Assembly (NCBI GenBank): GCA_014905825.1 | Contig: JACGCN010000013.1 | Coordinates: forward strand, 186,001-250,000 | Direction of reading: 5' to 3' | Origin: Lyophyllum atratum | Taxonomy: Eukaryota > Basidiomycota > Agaricomycetes > Agaricales > Lyophyllaceae | Length of the DNA: 64,000 nt | Shown: one piece after another, positions 12,177-23,343 of the stretch | Numbering within the stretch: position 1 is the stretch's first letter | How the letters are laid out: the number at the start of each line of letters is the position of its first letter | Made by a program: the position numbers and the translations under genes | Notes under the pieces: model-generated | The model's database searches: none | What the model was told of the DNA's origin: nothing | What the model saw: the letters and a program-made list of their open reading frames with translations, nothing else

Positions 12177-13078
12177 TGGTGAGCATCCTGAATTTTGAAG
12201 ATCGTGACGATGCGCGTTATGATAAGTTTATGCCGCGGCCATGGTCTCCCTCGAAGGCTTCAAAGTCGGATGGAGGAGGAGGGTAAAAATTCGGCTTATG
12301 TAAATGACGGTTGAGATAAGATTGACAACTTCGAACCCCGATACGGTCGGATATTGAGTTCAACCCTCTTTACATCTTCGTCTCGCACCACCAGAGATTT
12401 TTCCTGTAGCTTATACCCATCTTTAGAATTCATGAGCTAATTTTATAGTAGGTTCGCCCCAGATATTTTCTATATGGACCGGTGACCAGCATCTCATGTG
12501 GTGTGTAAATATTTCATATTCCCCCCAAGATTTAGTCCTAGAATACTCAACACCATATTCAGCCAGCCGTGTCGCTTCGTTCTCCTTACCGCAATCTCGA
12601 TACCAACGGAGAATCAATAGATCTATGGTCGCATTCGCTGTCTATCCTCGTTTCAGCGCCCACTATGGGTCAAATGCACTTCTACGTACTGGACATCCTC
12701 CCTGAAGCCATTACGAGACGCTCCTGCCTTTCCAATTGAACTCGGTTTGCTCTAATTTCGGCACAACACGGAGGAGCGGACTGTGACCGACCACTTGATT
12801 CTGCGCATCACCCACTCTCCCATCGGCGCGTCATCACGAAGTATGATTGAGAGGTAATACGGTAATCATAGCTCTCAGAACTCATTGCTCGATACTTAGA
12901 CTCAGAAATATCGCGGCAAAACAACGTTCGTCATTCCACCGGCTACAACACAGTCACAGACATACATCGACTACCAAACATCTGAACCGCTACCAGTTAG
13001 ATCTGACAAGAAAGAATTAAGTGAGGATACAAGGTAGTAGTGGTGAGTGTACTCACAACGTTGATCAGGCGCCATCGT
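12177..13078. other. Intergenic with 3' block of peptide gene A
   Basis: Bases about 12925-13000 hold the 3' block shared by the secreted-peptide family (reverse strand: a TATGTCTGTGACTG core followed by a CCGGTGGAATG-like core). It lies 80-150 bases beyond the stop of copy A. The rest shows nothing recognisable. Confidence 0.55.
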
Positions 13079-13382
13079 CTACTTGCAGGTTCCGCCCATG
13101 CAGATCTGTCCCAAGCCTGCGAAGGATGAATTTAACATGGGAAGTCAATGAGAGGAAATACATGAACTTACAGTCCCTGGTAGTCCTGCAAGCGCGCCTC
13201 GCGTTGAGGGTCTCGGGCTCGAAATCCCTGCGATAGACGTCCCACTCAGCCGCATGGCGTGCGACGAGGTTGTTGCGTGTGAGCTGCGCGATGTCACGGC
13301 CTGCAACGGTGGGCTCAGCCACGGCGGTCCAGCTGGCGAGGACGACGGGGAGGGTGAAAAGGATGGCAGAAGAGAATTTCAT
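13079..13382 (-). CDS. Secreted cysteine-peptide precursor, copy A
   Basis: Two exons (13382-13172, 13116-13079), 82 residues. Residues 1-22 are a signal peptide (MKFSSAILFTLPVVLASWTA). A pro-region follows with TRNNLVARHAAEWDVYRRDF, then ETLNARR ending in a dibasic site, then a 19-residue C-terminal peptide with four cysteines spaced C-x5-C-x4-C-x4-C. The intron splits the second Cys codon. In copy A the tail differs from the others (Arg for Lys, Gln for Met, Met-Gly for Ile-Asn), making it the most diverged peptide. Secretion and Kex2-type cleavage after Arg-Arg are inferred. No known domain is recognised. It shares leader and 3' blocks with copies B-F. Confidence 0.82.
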
Positions 13383-13404
13383 GGTGATAGTTGGGTGGTT
13401 GTGT

Positions 13405-13460
13405 GTTGTAAAGAGACCGGCTCTGAGGAATCCATGAGTTGCAGAGGGGGTTTATATACC
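13405..13460 (-). promoter_or_regulatory. Core promoter and leader block, copy A
   Basis: A TATATAAA box at 13451-13458 and the shared block CAGAGCCGGTCTCTT at 13411-13426, lying 26-46 bases before the ATG. The block sits about 30 bases after the TATA box, where transcription should start. Confidence 0.6.
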
Positions 13461-14363
13461 TTTTCGCTTAGATCGGTGTTGGCGGTAACGCTGACATGTC
13501 ATAGAATGGGGTGGAGAACGGCGAAGCGCACTCAACTCACCGTGACGCCCGACGGTTGAGCTGCAGGCCGAGCCTCCCTTGCGCCCTGTATCAGCCTGTA
13601 TCATTCCACAAATGCAGATGCCAGATAGCGAAATAGTACAGATCAGCGATATAATCCATCAGACGGCCCCTATATCATGTCGGATCCATAACCACGGGAT
13701 AGATCTTCGGCATGAACAGATGTTGAGTTCTTGGAAGTAATAGGAGCCAAGAGGAGCCAAGCTGCCAATCGCAGAGGGGCTGGGCTCAAAGCTTCTGGGA
13801 AGACCGAATCAAATTACATCAAAACATAAGAGAAACACAGTGTGGAATGTCCGCCAAGATAGATGGTTCAGCGACGCCATCGAGTCGGTAGCGGGGTTTC
13901 CTAGCTTCGAGCGTCAAACGAGGGAAGGACGGTCAGCGTAGCCTAGGAAATGCTGCAGTCCAACTGCAAAAAACAGTCAGGCGAAGAAGCAATCTGCAAC
14001 GTCGCGGGTTGGTGTTATGAGAACCCGAGGCAGACAAAATGTACACTGACCTGTCTGACCACATACGCCAAGATGGACCATGAGGTCGCGGGTTATATAT
14101 CAACCATCGAGTAGAGAAACGTGTTTAGCGAAGGCTTAATCGGACTCAGCTGAGGCGTGCATGTTTCATAAGTGTTTGCAGAAGGTGGTATTTCGCACCA
14201 AGAGTCCAGGACAGGAAGAGGCGAGATCCACGCGCCAAGGCACTACCAGTACGTCGTTTTGCGCTTGTAAGTATCTCGTCTGCAGAAGTGAGGAGTGCAA
14301 CTTCAAGCGACTGTGGACGAGACTTCAGAGTACTTATGATTCATCGTTCATCGTCACTGCGTA
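13461..14363. other. Intergenic, about 900 bp
   Basis: Upstream region of copy A. A short plus-strand frame at 14161-14367 has no recognised domain. Nothing else seen. Confidence 0.45.
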
Positions 14364-14870
14364 CTAGCATGACTCGGATGTACATGACGATGGGAGAAGC
14401 GCGACGGATTTAGCCGTAGATCGCAACGATGATCTGTCTCCGTCCCACTCGGGCTTCACTGGCAAATGCAACTTGTTGACCGCGATCACGATACCATTCG
14501 TATCATATGGAATGCCCTCCATGACTAGTCTTGCGCCGCCTCGATGCACAGCACCTTAATACGATCCTATACCCAGGACGAATCCGAGTCACACTCCAAG
14601 CTGTGTCATGGCGTTTCTGGGCATACATCTTTTACTCGAACCTCGAACATGACAGCGTTCCCTGAGACGAAAGGTGTGGTTCAGCCTTCCTCCCAACTGA
14701 GATAATCCAACTCGGCTGGCGTAGCTGGGATTCTCCGGATTCTAAATGTCGTCCTTGGGGACGTCGTTGTTCCCGTCGGCATCACCTGCGACCGATCAAC
14801 GTACGCGTCTTCGACAACGGCTTCGAGAACGAAGTTCGTAATTCTCCTTCCCACTTACTTGTAATCTGTA
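14364..14870 (-). pseudogene. Possible coding relic, unknown
   Basis: Two stretches on the minus strand read like protein but do not join: about 14860-14700 gives PTGTTTSPRTTFRIRRIP then ATPAELDYLSWEEG and a stop, and 14549-14430 gives MEGIPYDTNGIVIAVNKLHL. Neither has a start, clear splice sites or a domain I recognise. It may be the remains of a gene lost in this repeat-rich stretch. Confidence 0.25.
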
Positions 14871-15153
14871 CTATCATCCTCATGATATAGCGTCCATGCA
14901 TGACTTATGTTGAATTTCTATTACTTTGTTTGAATGGAAAAGTCGTTGAACTTAAGTAAAGCGAAACAAATTGCGCAACACAACTCTTGACATTCCACCG
15001 GTTACAAGTCACAGACATACACTGACTACTAAAAACCATGCATCTACGGTCTGTTCTACTACCAGCGAATACTAGTGAAGAAATCGTCAACTCTCCAAGC
15101 TGGAACGATCGAGGGCGGATACACTACTCACGAGGTTGATCAAGCGTCGTCCT

Positions 15154-15460
15154 CTACTTGCAGATCCCTTTGATGCAGATCATTCCCAAGCCTGCGCAGG
15201 AGATGTTTAACCTGGATGGCTGATAAAACAAATTTAAAAGAAAACTCACAATCCTTGGAAGTCACGCAAGTACGCCTAGCGCTGAGGGTCTCAGGCTCGA
15301 AATCCCTGCGGTAGACGTCCCACTCAGCCGCATGACGCGCGACGAGGTTGTTGCGCGTGAGCTGCGCGATGTCACGGCCTGCGACAGTGGGCTCAGCCAC
15401 GGCGGTCCAGCTGGCGAGGACGACGGGAAGGGTGAAAAGGATGGCAGAAGAGAATTTCAT
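15154..15460 (-). CDS. Secreted cysteine-peptide precursor, copy B
   Basis: Two exons (15460-15250, 15191-15154), 82 residues, nearly identical to copy A through the signal peptide and pro-region. It differs at the cleavage zone (ETLSARR then Thr-Cys) and in the peptide, where the third loop is Ile-Lys-Gly-Ile. The four-cysteine spacing, the dibasic site and the intron in the second Cys codon are kept. Its 3' block lies at about 14970-15050. Copies A and B are on the same strand about 2.1 kb apart and look like an old direct duplication. Function unknown; secretion inferred. Confidence 0.82.
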
Positions 15461-15484
15461 GGTGATAGTTAGGTGGGTTTGTGT

Positions 15485-15540
15485 TGTGATGAGACCGGCT
15501 CTGGGGAAATCCAAGAGCTGCACCGGGGGGTTTTTATACT
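15485..15540 (-). promoter_or_regulatory. Core promoter and leader block, copy B
   Basis: A TATAAAAA box at about 15531-15538 and the shared leader block at 15488-15507 with one change (CTCA for CTCT). Confidence 0.55.
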
Positions 15541-16419
15541 TTTTTTCGCTCAAGGGACGCGAGGGGACGCGGTCACGACACCGCGTGGTCGAGGTTGATG
15601 GGGGACCGGGATGCATCATGCCGACATGCGAGCATGTGGTCATCTGTGTCACTTGGTTCGCTAGCGGATTTGCGTTTGGTGATCATGGCTGATCCTGGCT
15701 GATCATAGAGGGTTCTAATTTCCCGTTTGATGGAAAATGTCGATATGTTGAGTTGCTATCTCGGTTCCTCTGAAATCTGCTAGCTCACCATGCCTCTCCA
15801 TGCCTGCTCCATAGTATGGGGTCCATGAGCCGAGATGGGGAAGTGCTCGCCCATGCATAATCACGGCCCGCAAAATAAGTACCAGCAGTCCCAGAGTCAC
15901 GCGAACACATCCATGAAACATAAGTACGAAGGAGAAAGCTCAGGAGACAGCGTTCGGAAAGCATACGGATATTACATCGCTTGAAACATCAAATGCCTGA
16001 CGCGGAGAACCACCAGGTCACAGCATACTACTAATAGCACGTCGGACACCAGCCCCGACAGAAGAGTACGCAGCCTTCTACGTGGAAGAAGGGCAATAAA
16101 TTGACAAGATGACCTATTGAGAATTCGACACGTACCAGTTGCGGACTCTCGGAGGCACAGAGACGGTCATCAAGAGGGAAGATGAAATGCAAGAAGTTAT
16201 TCGTAGTCTGATCTCAGAGTCGCAAAGTCCGACGTCCAGACGAAAACGCGAACATATGAAAGCTTAAGGGTGCAAGTAGACAGACCAGTCGCACAGAGCA
16301 TGAACTACACCCAATGCCGACCGCAAACCAGAGGGTCAAAGCATAGCATATTCGCCTCGCATACTAACCTTAACAAACGTGTACATAGCATACGCTCCCG
16401 CGAAGGCCGCCATGCAACG
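15541..16419. other. Intergenic, about 880 bp
   Basis: Upstream flank of copy B and 3' flank of the broken aldo/keto reductase. No supported feature. Confidence 0.45.
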
Positions 16420-17290
16420 AAGAGTATTCCGCGAGAGACTCAACCCGAAAGGCACGTCAATAGTTGCGAGTTCGTCCTTTGTTAAACGGCGCTAGATAAG
16501 AAAAAGAACCTTCTTTCAGCCATGGCAGCTAACGAGGCACGGACGCGGAAGACACATACGAAAATCGGCAACGGCAAGGTACTGCGCGAGTCATTCCTTC
16601 TTTGAGCTTGTCCTGTAAAGTAAGGCTTGAATGAGAAGGAAGATGAACAGTAGATAAGTGCTATCACAACTACACCCCTTTACCTTTAGACCATGCGAGG
16701 ACAACATGTGCCGGTGTCATGTCGAGCCGTCTAGCTGCAGCTTGGACTGGTGCGTCCACAGGCCCACCAGGGAGCTTGGTTATTGGGCGTTCGGGCTGTT
16801 CGGGTATTCTGTAAAAATACGGTGAAGGGAAGTATGCAGAAGGACATACGCGAGGCCGATGTAGCCTTCGGTGATAATGCCATGCTTTTCCGAATATTCG
16901 AGGAGAGACTTGTTTTAGGCGTAGTCGTAAGGGTGGAATCCGATCTACACACATAGCTGGCTATCAGAGACGTGAGGCGCGACGGTAGTTTATACAGACC
17001 TGGTCGACGAAGAGTTGGATCTCCGCGATCTTCATGACAGCCTGGAGCAGCCTGGAGCTGTTCGAATTGAAGATGCTCGCCTCGATATTCCTAAGGCTCT
17101 TGAAGGACCACGCGTCAATGGTGCTAACTGTGGCAAAAACTGTTGAGGTACCTCGCCAGGCCATCTTCCTTAATCTTCTCGAACTCCTTCCAAGCACCTT
17201 CGAAATTATCGTGGACCAGACTGGGCATGTGAATGAGGTATGCGGTCGACATGTTCAAGACCGAGCTACGCTCGATTTTTTTGTCAATCA
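16420..17290 (-). pseudogene. Broken aldo/keto reductase, 5' truncated
   Basis: Degenerate copy of the gene intact at 60.8-63.9 kb. Reading the minus strand from 17270, LGLEHVD shifts frame within the next few codons, then continues as AYLIHMPSLV, DNFEGAWKEFEKIKEDGLAR (17240-17157). Next come a decayed SIGVSNFN exon, an exon with an in-frame TAA (after DYA; intact copies read NYAEHKSLLEY), the well kept PITKLPGGPVDAPVQAAARR (about 16800-16735), and traces of the last two exons near 16600 and 16480. The N-terminal exons with the catalytic Asp and Tyr are absent. At least two frameshifts and one stop mean no functional enzyme. The old introns remain, so it arose by DNA duplication, not retroposition. 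Confidence 0.85.
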
Positions 17291-18751
17291 TGACTTCGGA
17301 TAAGATACTCGGTAGGATGTACCTTGGCTATGACAATGTCTCGGGAGCTATGGTATTCAGTGATTGAGCCTGAGTTGAACGCTGTCGCAGGTATTCACAG
17401 GCACTGACAGTTAAGTTCGACTCCTTCGAGGAAGACAGAAGCGACTGACCTGCTTTCCAGCTTTCATCTTCACGTTTCCGAAGAGTATGGTACCTGGCTG
17501 CACAGTGGCAGTCTACTGGTCTTAGTTGGAGACGAGGTTGATGAAGGGCAGAGAGCAGGCTGGCGCACCATGATATGCGTCATGGAAGGGCCAAATCACT
17601 CTGTCGATCATCGCCAAGATAAGGGAGCTCTTCATTGGTTGATGTATTTCCCACGTCCTCTTCTCTCAACCAGTCTCAACCTCTTGACATGAAGATGTCC
17701 AGAACGTCGAACAGGCATAATTCGAGTGCAAGCTAGGATGCAGTTCAATTTCAATCGCTCACTATTCTGAAGTCACAAGCGAGAGTAGTCTGCCCTTCAA
17801 ACTCGACAGCAATTTGTCAGGAAACGTTATGCGGTGTGCCGTTGAAGATAATTACCTATAGTGGTGCACGCCGCCCCGCGAAGTCGCCAGCCTCGGGTCC
17901 TCTACGCAACGCAAGGCTTGGCTCCGTCTACTAGGAATGAATTAAACTGCTTCCACTGCAGCTACTTCGATCGCGTACCAGGATCATAAAGGAGCTTTAC
18001 TCTCGCAGGGGTCGCCTTCTGGGATTCGGGGTGTGTTTCTCAGTATGGCATGATAGGTTATGACGTTTGACTGAGTTGCATCTTGCGAACCTTTCTTGTA
18101 GGACAGCGAATAAGGCTCGGTCGCCAGCTTATGATATGGACTCGAGCATTCAATTAGACCGTCCGAAAGCCCATCAGGGACTGAGGTCTTGTCCCAGCTG
18201 TGACTTTCGTAGCAAGCAGTGAGACGGCGGAGCCTCGGGAAGCAGACCATGATCTCTACTTACACGAGGAGACACCCGTTAGGCGCTGCTGCCATCTCGG
18301 GGAGGTAACAAGTAATTCAAATTGATGATGCCTTCGCGACATGAAGGCGGGGTTCGTGACTTACCACATCTAACCTTCTTACCATCCCATTTCGCTCTAG
18401 ATATCCCAGATATCTATATACCGCCAACTGCATTCCGTGTCCTACACATAGCAATAATCGGACATTTATCCACGACGCATCGAAATATTCTACGAAATCA
18501 TTTTCAAGTTCAAAGACGCAGGGATCTGGTTCCTCGCATTCCTCCACCACGGCTACGAAATTCGAAGCTGTTGAGAACAAATCTCTGGGATGGTCTCCTC
18601 GAAAACTGACTCGAAAACTGATAGACCGTGAACCAAGACTTCTGAGGTAGAACTAGCCGTGCCTTGGACCTACTTCGCGAGCCTCGTACGGTCACTCGGG
18701 TGCCGTGTCAACTCTTAGTCTCCACACTACGTTCATAGTCAATCAGGCTTT
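17291..18751. other. Intergenic, about 1.46 kb
   Basis: No intact gene. A minus-strand stretch near 17510-17455 reads TVQPGTILFGNVKMKAGK and ends at a good donor site, suggesting a lost exon, but nothing joins to it. The longer frames at 18250-17984 and 18580-18317 on the minus strand have no recognised domain. Confidence 0.4.
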
Positions 18752-18970
18752 CCGATACTCTGCATCAAAGGGAGATGCAAGTAGAGGACGATACTTGATG
18801 ACCGTCGTGATTAATTGTTATCGATTTCGATTTTTTCATCGACTCAGTCTTTCTCCGGACAGACATCGCTGGTAGTAGGTCATGCCGCGGGAGAACTCAT
18901 ACTTAGTTGTCGGTGTAGTCTGTGAATGCGTGGTAACCGGTGGAATGACAATCGTTGTGTTGCCGCATCT
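18752..18970 (+). pseudogene. Relic of secreted cysteine-peptide gene (copy G)
   Basis: Bases 18752-18784 match the last exon of copy B (CTGCATCAAAGGGA, then ATGCAAGTAG and the following AGGACGA), and 18885-18965 match the family's 3' block. The two are spaced as in intact copies. No signal-peptide exon or leader block was found upstream, so only the 3' end survives. Plus strand, same orientation as copy C, about 1 kb before it. Confidence 0.6.
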
Positions 18971-19837
18971 TCGAGATGATCAGAGAAGTGAACCCCCGGT
19001 CCCGTTATCCATTAGAACTGAGAGTACAAGCGATCACCTTCAGGCTTGCGTTAAAGATCGCCATGAGGGCGGAAGGTGGACGTCCCAAACTTCATTTGCC
19101 GCGTCAGCAACCTAATATTGTTGCTTCTTTGATATTTATCCTCCTCCTGCCACCTTGATGTGAAACCCTTTTCGCGTTCATACACATCCATCTCGGTTCT
19201 TCAGAATTAGCCATCGCCATCCTTGCGCCGTGTCCGCTATCGTTCTACTTGAAGGCCTGAGAGGATCTCTACGCAAGCAACGGTGTTATCCATCCTCGGC
19301 AGGACCATGCATGAACCCGATTACGAACCGCGACATAGCCTCAGTTTACTCGCATCAAGGAACAGCAGGGAACTGTTGGACTCTTCATAATTCATGCTCA
19401 GGCACGATGATCATCCCTATCATGAGGCGCTCCTCAAACATAGAAACCTACTTGTCATAATCGACGGTCCTACGTGGCTAGAGTTAACGTGTACTCAGGT
19501 TTTCAAACCATTCGACCTCCTTTCGCGCGGTGATCATCAATAGCAGGGGTTCCAGTTGCACCACGGTCGACAGATGTGATCTAAGTATGAGCCTAGAGAA
19601 TCGTCGCCTCATTCGGACAGACTGAAAATCTACATAGGTGCGTCGTCCAGGCGATGCGGCCCTTGAGCATCAGCTTCTCAACTACCGCCGACCGGGAACT
19701 TCAATTGCGAGTCTACCACGCCGTCATTCGTAGTATGCATCAAGAGATCACTTCAGTCGTAACAGGTCGTAACTCGTATCGCTGTTTCAGTTCCCAATTC
19801 GTTCGGCGCTCCAACGCCGACGCCGAGATGGACCCAG
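18971..19837. other. Intergenic, about 870 bp
   Basis: Upstream region of copy C. No feature beyond the copy C promoter at its right end. Confidence 0.45.
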
Positions 19838-19890
19838 TATAAAACCCCACCAGCAGCATCGAGTATTCCTCAGAGCCGGTCTCTTCACGC
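19838..19890 (+). promoter_or_regulatory. Core promoter and leader block, copy C
   Basis: A TATAAAAC box at 19838-19845 and the block CAGAGCCGGTCTCTTCA at 19871-19887, 24-40 bases before the ATG. Confidence 0.6.
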
Positions 19891-19910
19891 AACACAAACC
19901 AAATATCATC

Positions 19911-20192
19911 ATGAAATTCTCTTCTGCCCTCCTCATCGTCCTCCCCGTCATCCTGACCAGCTGGACCGTCGCTGCCTACCCTCACCAGGCTGAATCCTCA
20001 GTCGAGGCCCGGGAGTTCGATGAATGGGAGTACCTGAACGTCCGCGATTACGATGCTCTCAATGCCAGACGGGCTTGTGAGTCTTACGGCCTGTACTTTT
20101 GCGCGTCCTTGGTTGCTCATTGCGATGTTTTTATAGGCAAGACGTCGAAGGACTGTCTTGGTATGATCTGTATCAATGGTGTATGCCAGTAG
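19911..20192 (+). CDS. Secreted cysteine-peptide precursor, copy C (moved intron)
   Basis: Exons 19911-20076 and 20137-20192, 73 residues. The signal peptide begins MKFSSALLIVLPVILTSW. The pro-region is shorter and different from A, B, E and F (EAREFDEWEYLNVRDYDA), but LNARR and the four-cysteine tail are kept, and the tail is the same at protein level as in copy D. Unlike every other copy, the intron lies in the first Cys codon, 18 nt upstream of the usual place. The 3' block is at about 20315-20370. Secretion and processing are inferred. Confidence 0.8.
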   Translation: MKFSSALLIVLPVILTSWTVAAYPHQAESSVEAREFDEWEYLNVRDYDALNARRACESYGLYFCASLVAHCDVFIGKTSKDCLGMICINGVCQ

Positions 20193-21203
20193 ACGACTTT
20201 CGTCGCCCGTTCCCCCTTCGAAAGTGGTGAGTCCCTGTCATTACGATTTATGTGTCGGTATTGGGCTCAACGGTACTGTGCAGCTGCATTCTGATGGAGA
20301 GAGCCGGTGATGGTAGTCGGTGTATGTCTGTGACTGCTTGTAACCGGTGCACTGCCAATATGATTTGTTGCGACGCAATGTTCGAGACCGATGCGAGTAC
20401 CTTCTATACTGCCAGAGTGAAATACAAGCCTGGGTTGAAAAATTCCTACCGCCTGCGATAGGATTAGCGATGATGGTATGCGTCGTGCCTGCGCACTCAT
20501 CTAATTTGATTCCTGGGGTTAGCCAACAATTGAACAAACAATATTTGATTCCGGCTATCCTAAAATAGAGTAATCTATTTGAGGTTCAGGCACAGCCGGA
20601 GCGTTGCGTCCCGGCCTACCGACCGCCAGCGCCCTCCCCCGCCCATCTCGAACCTTCATGAAATCCATCGTAAGTAAATCTGCTAGTCATGGTATGTGCT
20701 TTGAAGAGTTTGCGATGATACGAGCAGCTGGATTTATTTCGTTGGACCTGCAGCATAGTCGAGCACATAGATCAGGCAGAAGTTGCGATGAGAGAGATGA
20801 GGAGGTGGCGACGGCGGGCTGGCATGACCGAGAAGCTCGACGTGTACAGTGTTTAACGCTCAAAACCGACCTCTTGGCACCTCAAATGATGGGACCGTTA
20901 TATTATTTCTAAAAGTGGCCAGAAAACTCCGAAAACCATCGGAATCTATGGCAACAGGACCTGGACAGCCCCATTTTTAAGTCCCGAACGCGTCGTTTCA
21001 ATCCCCGAATGTGTTAGCCGACCAACCCGCCGGGCTGACGATGCCGCCAATGGCCATTATCGCGTCCTGATTATCAACAACACTTCTCTTCCACACCTTC
21101 CCCTCCTCACTCCCTTTGCGCCTCCAACTACCCAAGTGACTTTTGACACCCACTCACCTACTTTTGCGACCCACTGACCTACTCCCCTTACGGAGACTTT
21201 GCA
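20193..21203. other. Intergenic, about 1 kb
   Basis: Contains the 3' block of copy C (about 20315-20370) and then the CT-rich upstream region of the broken histone gene (about 21070-21200). Otherwise nothing recognised. Confidence 0.5.
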
Positions 21204-21775
21204 ATGGCTTCCAAACCCGCTTGCACAGCCGGCCAAGCCCCTGCCTCCACTGCCTCGAAGACCCCCGCCAAATCCCCAGAGGGCGCCAAGGCCGCGAAGA
21301 AGACATCATCGAAAGGCGCCACCGCCTGCAAATGGCGAGAAGAAGAAGCGCAAGAATGTCGGAAAGGAGACTTACTCCTTGTACATCTACAATGGTGCGC
21401 TACTCTCTTTTTCTGATGCCACCGACGGGAGGTGCTGATATCGGCTGTCTTCCTAGTCCTTAGGCAGGTCCACCCGCTTGATACAGGTATGTCGAACAAG
21501 GCGATGGCTATCCTCAACGACTTCGTCAACGATATCTTGGAGCGCATACCTACCGAAGCCTTCAGTGCGTTTCATCCCTTTAACACTCATTTTCTTGCCT
21601 ACTTACGTGTCGTCAACTAACAGAAATCACGTCCTACTATAGAAATCCATCATCTCCTCGCGCGAAATCCAAACCGGTGCGGCTCAGCTCATCGTGCCCG
21701 GTGAAGTCGCCGAGTACGCTATCTCGGAAGGCACGAATTCGAAATCGGTCATCGAATCACGTCGGCAGGCGCCAA
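21204..21775 (+). pseudogene. Broken histone H2B gene
   Basis: Recognisable H2B pieces: tail STASKTPAKSPEGAKAAKKT (from ATG 21204), core start GEKKKRKNVGKETYSLYIY in a different frame, [11 protein letters not shown] with an extra Leu, [20 protein letters not shown], and SSREIQTGAAQLIVPGEVAE with AISEGT. The tail and core cannot be read in one frame because of a one-base shift near 21335, and the conserved QTxVRLILPGELAK block is altered. Intron positions remain (after YIYN and after TEA), so this is a duplicated gene copy, not a retrocopy. No H2A gene lies beside it, unlike usual fungal H2A-H2B pairs. Likely non-functional; the true H2B must be elsewhere. Confidence 0.8.
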
Positions 21776-22029
21776 GTAGTCGCCTCAAGCGGCCTCATCT
21801 TCACTTGCATAGTCATTTCACTCATGTCTCGGTGAGTCTTGTATAGTCTCCGATTACACTGACCAGATGATGATGGGCACAAGCGTATTGTACCCGAAGA
21901 GTAAATGTTGGTTGAAAACTCGTGTTCACCTCGTGTTTAGCTTATATTTAACCATCAAATTATTGTTCTAGTGGATATAAGGTATTGCTTGAGCTTATAC
22001 ACCAAGCATCCATGTGCTGTCTTTCTGGC

Positions 22030-23343
22030 TTAGTTGGAAGAGCAAGACGTGGGGATCGCTGGCAACTTCCGAGAGGTACTAGTCGGCGACGTTGTAACCT
22101 TGAGGATATGCAGGTGCCACTCCCGGGGCAACCCTCGCAAAGTAGTCGGAAGGAGCGAACATGCGTGGACCACAATAGAGAGTGCACGACCATGTGATAG
22201 GAGAAGGGTCGTGTCAAAGGACTGGAGAGCTCAGAGATAGACATTGCGTTTAAACCGCAGCGGAGGAAACGATTGAGACGGAATAGCAAGACAATATTAG
22301 GATGCGCAGACCTGACATCGGCTCAACCAGAATAAGGACATCACTGGGACGTGATATAAGTTCCAGCCCGATAATCACTCTCCTCATCTCGCCATCGCTG
22401 ATGCCTCTAGCTTTACCTCCACCAAAGTCCCCGTTGCGACCAATACAGACGGTTTGCAGCAAAGAGATACCGAGCTTGGCCAAAAGCTCGTCCACCACTT
22501 CATGCTTCTCGATGTCTTGAACATTTTCAGGAAGGCCGAGTAGACGAGCAGCAAACAGTAATGCCTCGTACACTGTGAGAGTTGGTGGCAGAACATCTTG
22601 CTGGAGAACGAAACTTATACCTAGTAAGACAGTTTCTGACGACCCGCCTCTGGCTGGAACCCTGAGGTTCCCGAGAACAATACCAGACTTGCTTTCTCCA
22701 GCGAGGATTTTTACAAGAGTCGTTTTCCCGCACCTGGAAAATAGACACACCTTTAGTAAGGGGTTCACGGAATGAGAAAGAGCTTGATGTGAGCATACCA
22801 CTGGGACCTGATATAGCCATCATTTGGCCAGCTTTTACCCTGCCAGATACATGGTTCAGTACAGCGGTGAGAATCGTTACACAAGGCGCGAGATGAGGAC
22901 ATACATTTACTCGACAACTCATTTGGCTTTCAGCCCACACTCGAGTCGGAGAAGTGTTGCAGGTCAATGTATTGTTCTAACCATTTCAGGAGCCAGATAT
23001 AACGGCAGGGGTGGAAGTGCTTTGCCTGACGCGAGGAAGGCAGTCTGACAAACACTGGATGTCTGGCACACATTTCAATGCCGTCCCGGTCCAACCCTGT
23101 TCACATGAGCAACCAACTTGTGTGATGTTTCCAGAGGAGTTGAAGTTGCAACTTGCTTAAGAGTGAACGGACGTTGGGAACCCTGGAAGATGTTGCCTCC
23201 ACACGCGAATTGCGAGCACGAGGACCACCGAAACCTGTAGGGCAAACGTAGCTGAAACCATTCTGAAGACCATAGTTTTCGCAGGTCTGTGCTGCGGCGA
23301 GAGTGACGAAGAAAGGAAGAGGGTAATACCAGAACTTGCACAA
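22030..23343 (-). pseudogene. Broken ADP1-like ABCG transporter
   Basis: From the N-terminal side: a secretory start (FVTLAAAQ) and EGF-like CENYGLQNGFSYVCPTGFGG at 23340-23215; then a frameshift and ACGGNIFQGSQRPF; then a large deletion to LNHVSGRVKAGQMMAISGPS near 22830; then CGKTTLVKILAGESKSG, ISFVLQQDVLPPTLTVYEAL and GISDGEMRRV. The ABC signature has Asp for the second Gly, and Walker B reads LILVEPMSGL where a working domain has ILDEPTSGL. Further down, LLLSHGRAL, APSDYFARV and YPQGYNVAD are followed by a TAG at about 22078. The EGF-then-ABC order is that of fungal Adp1-type transporters. The transmembrane domain is missing. Clearly a dead copy. Confidence 0.83.
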
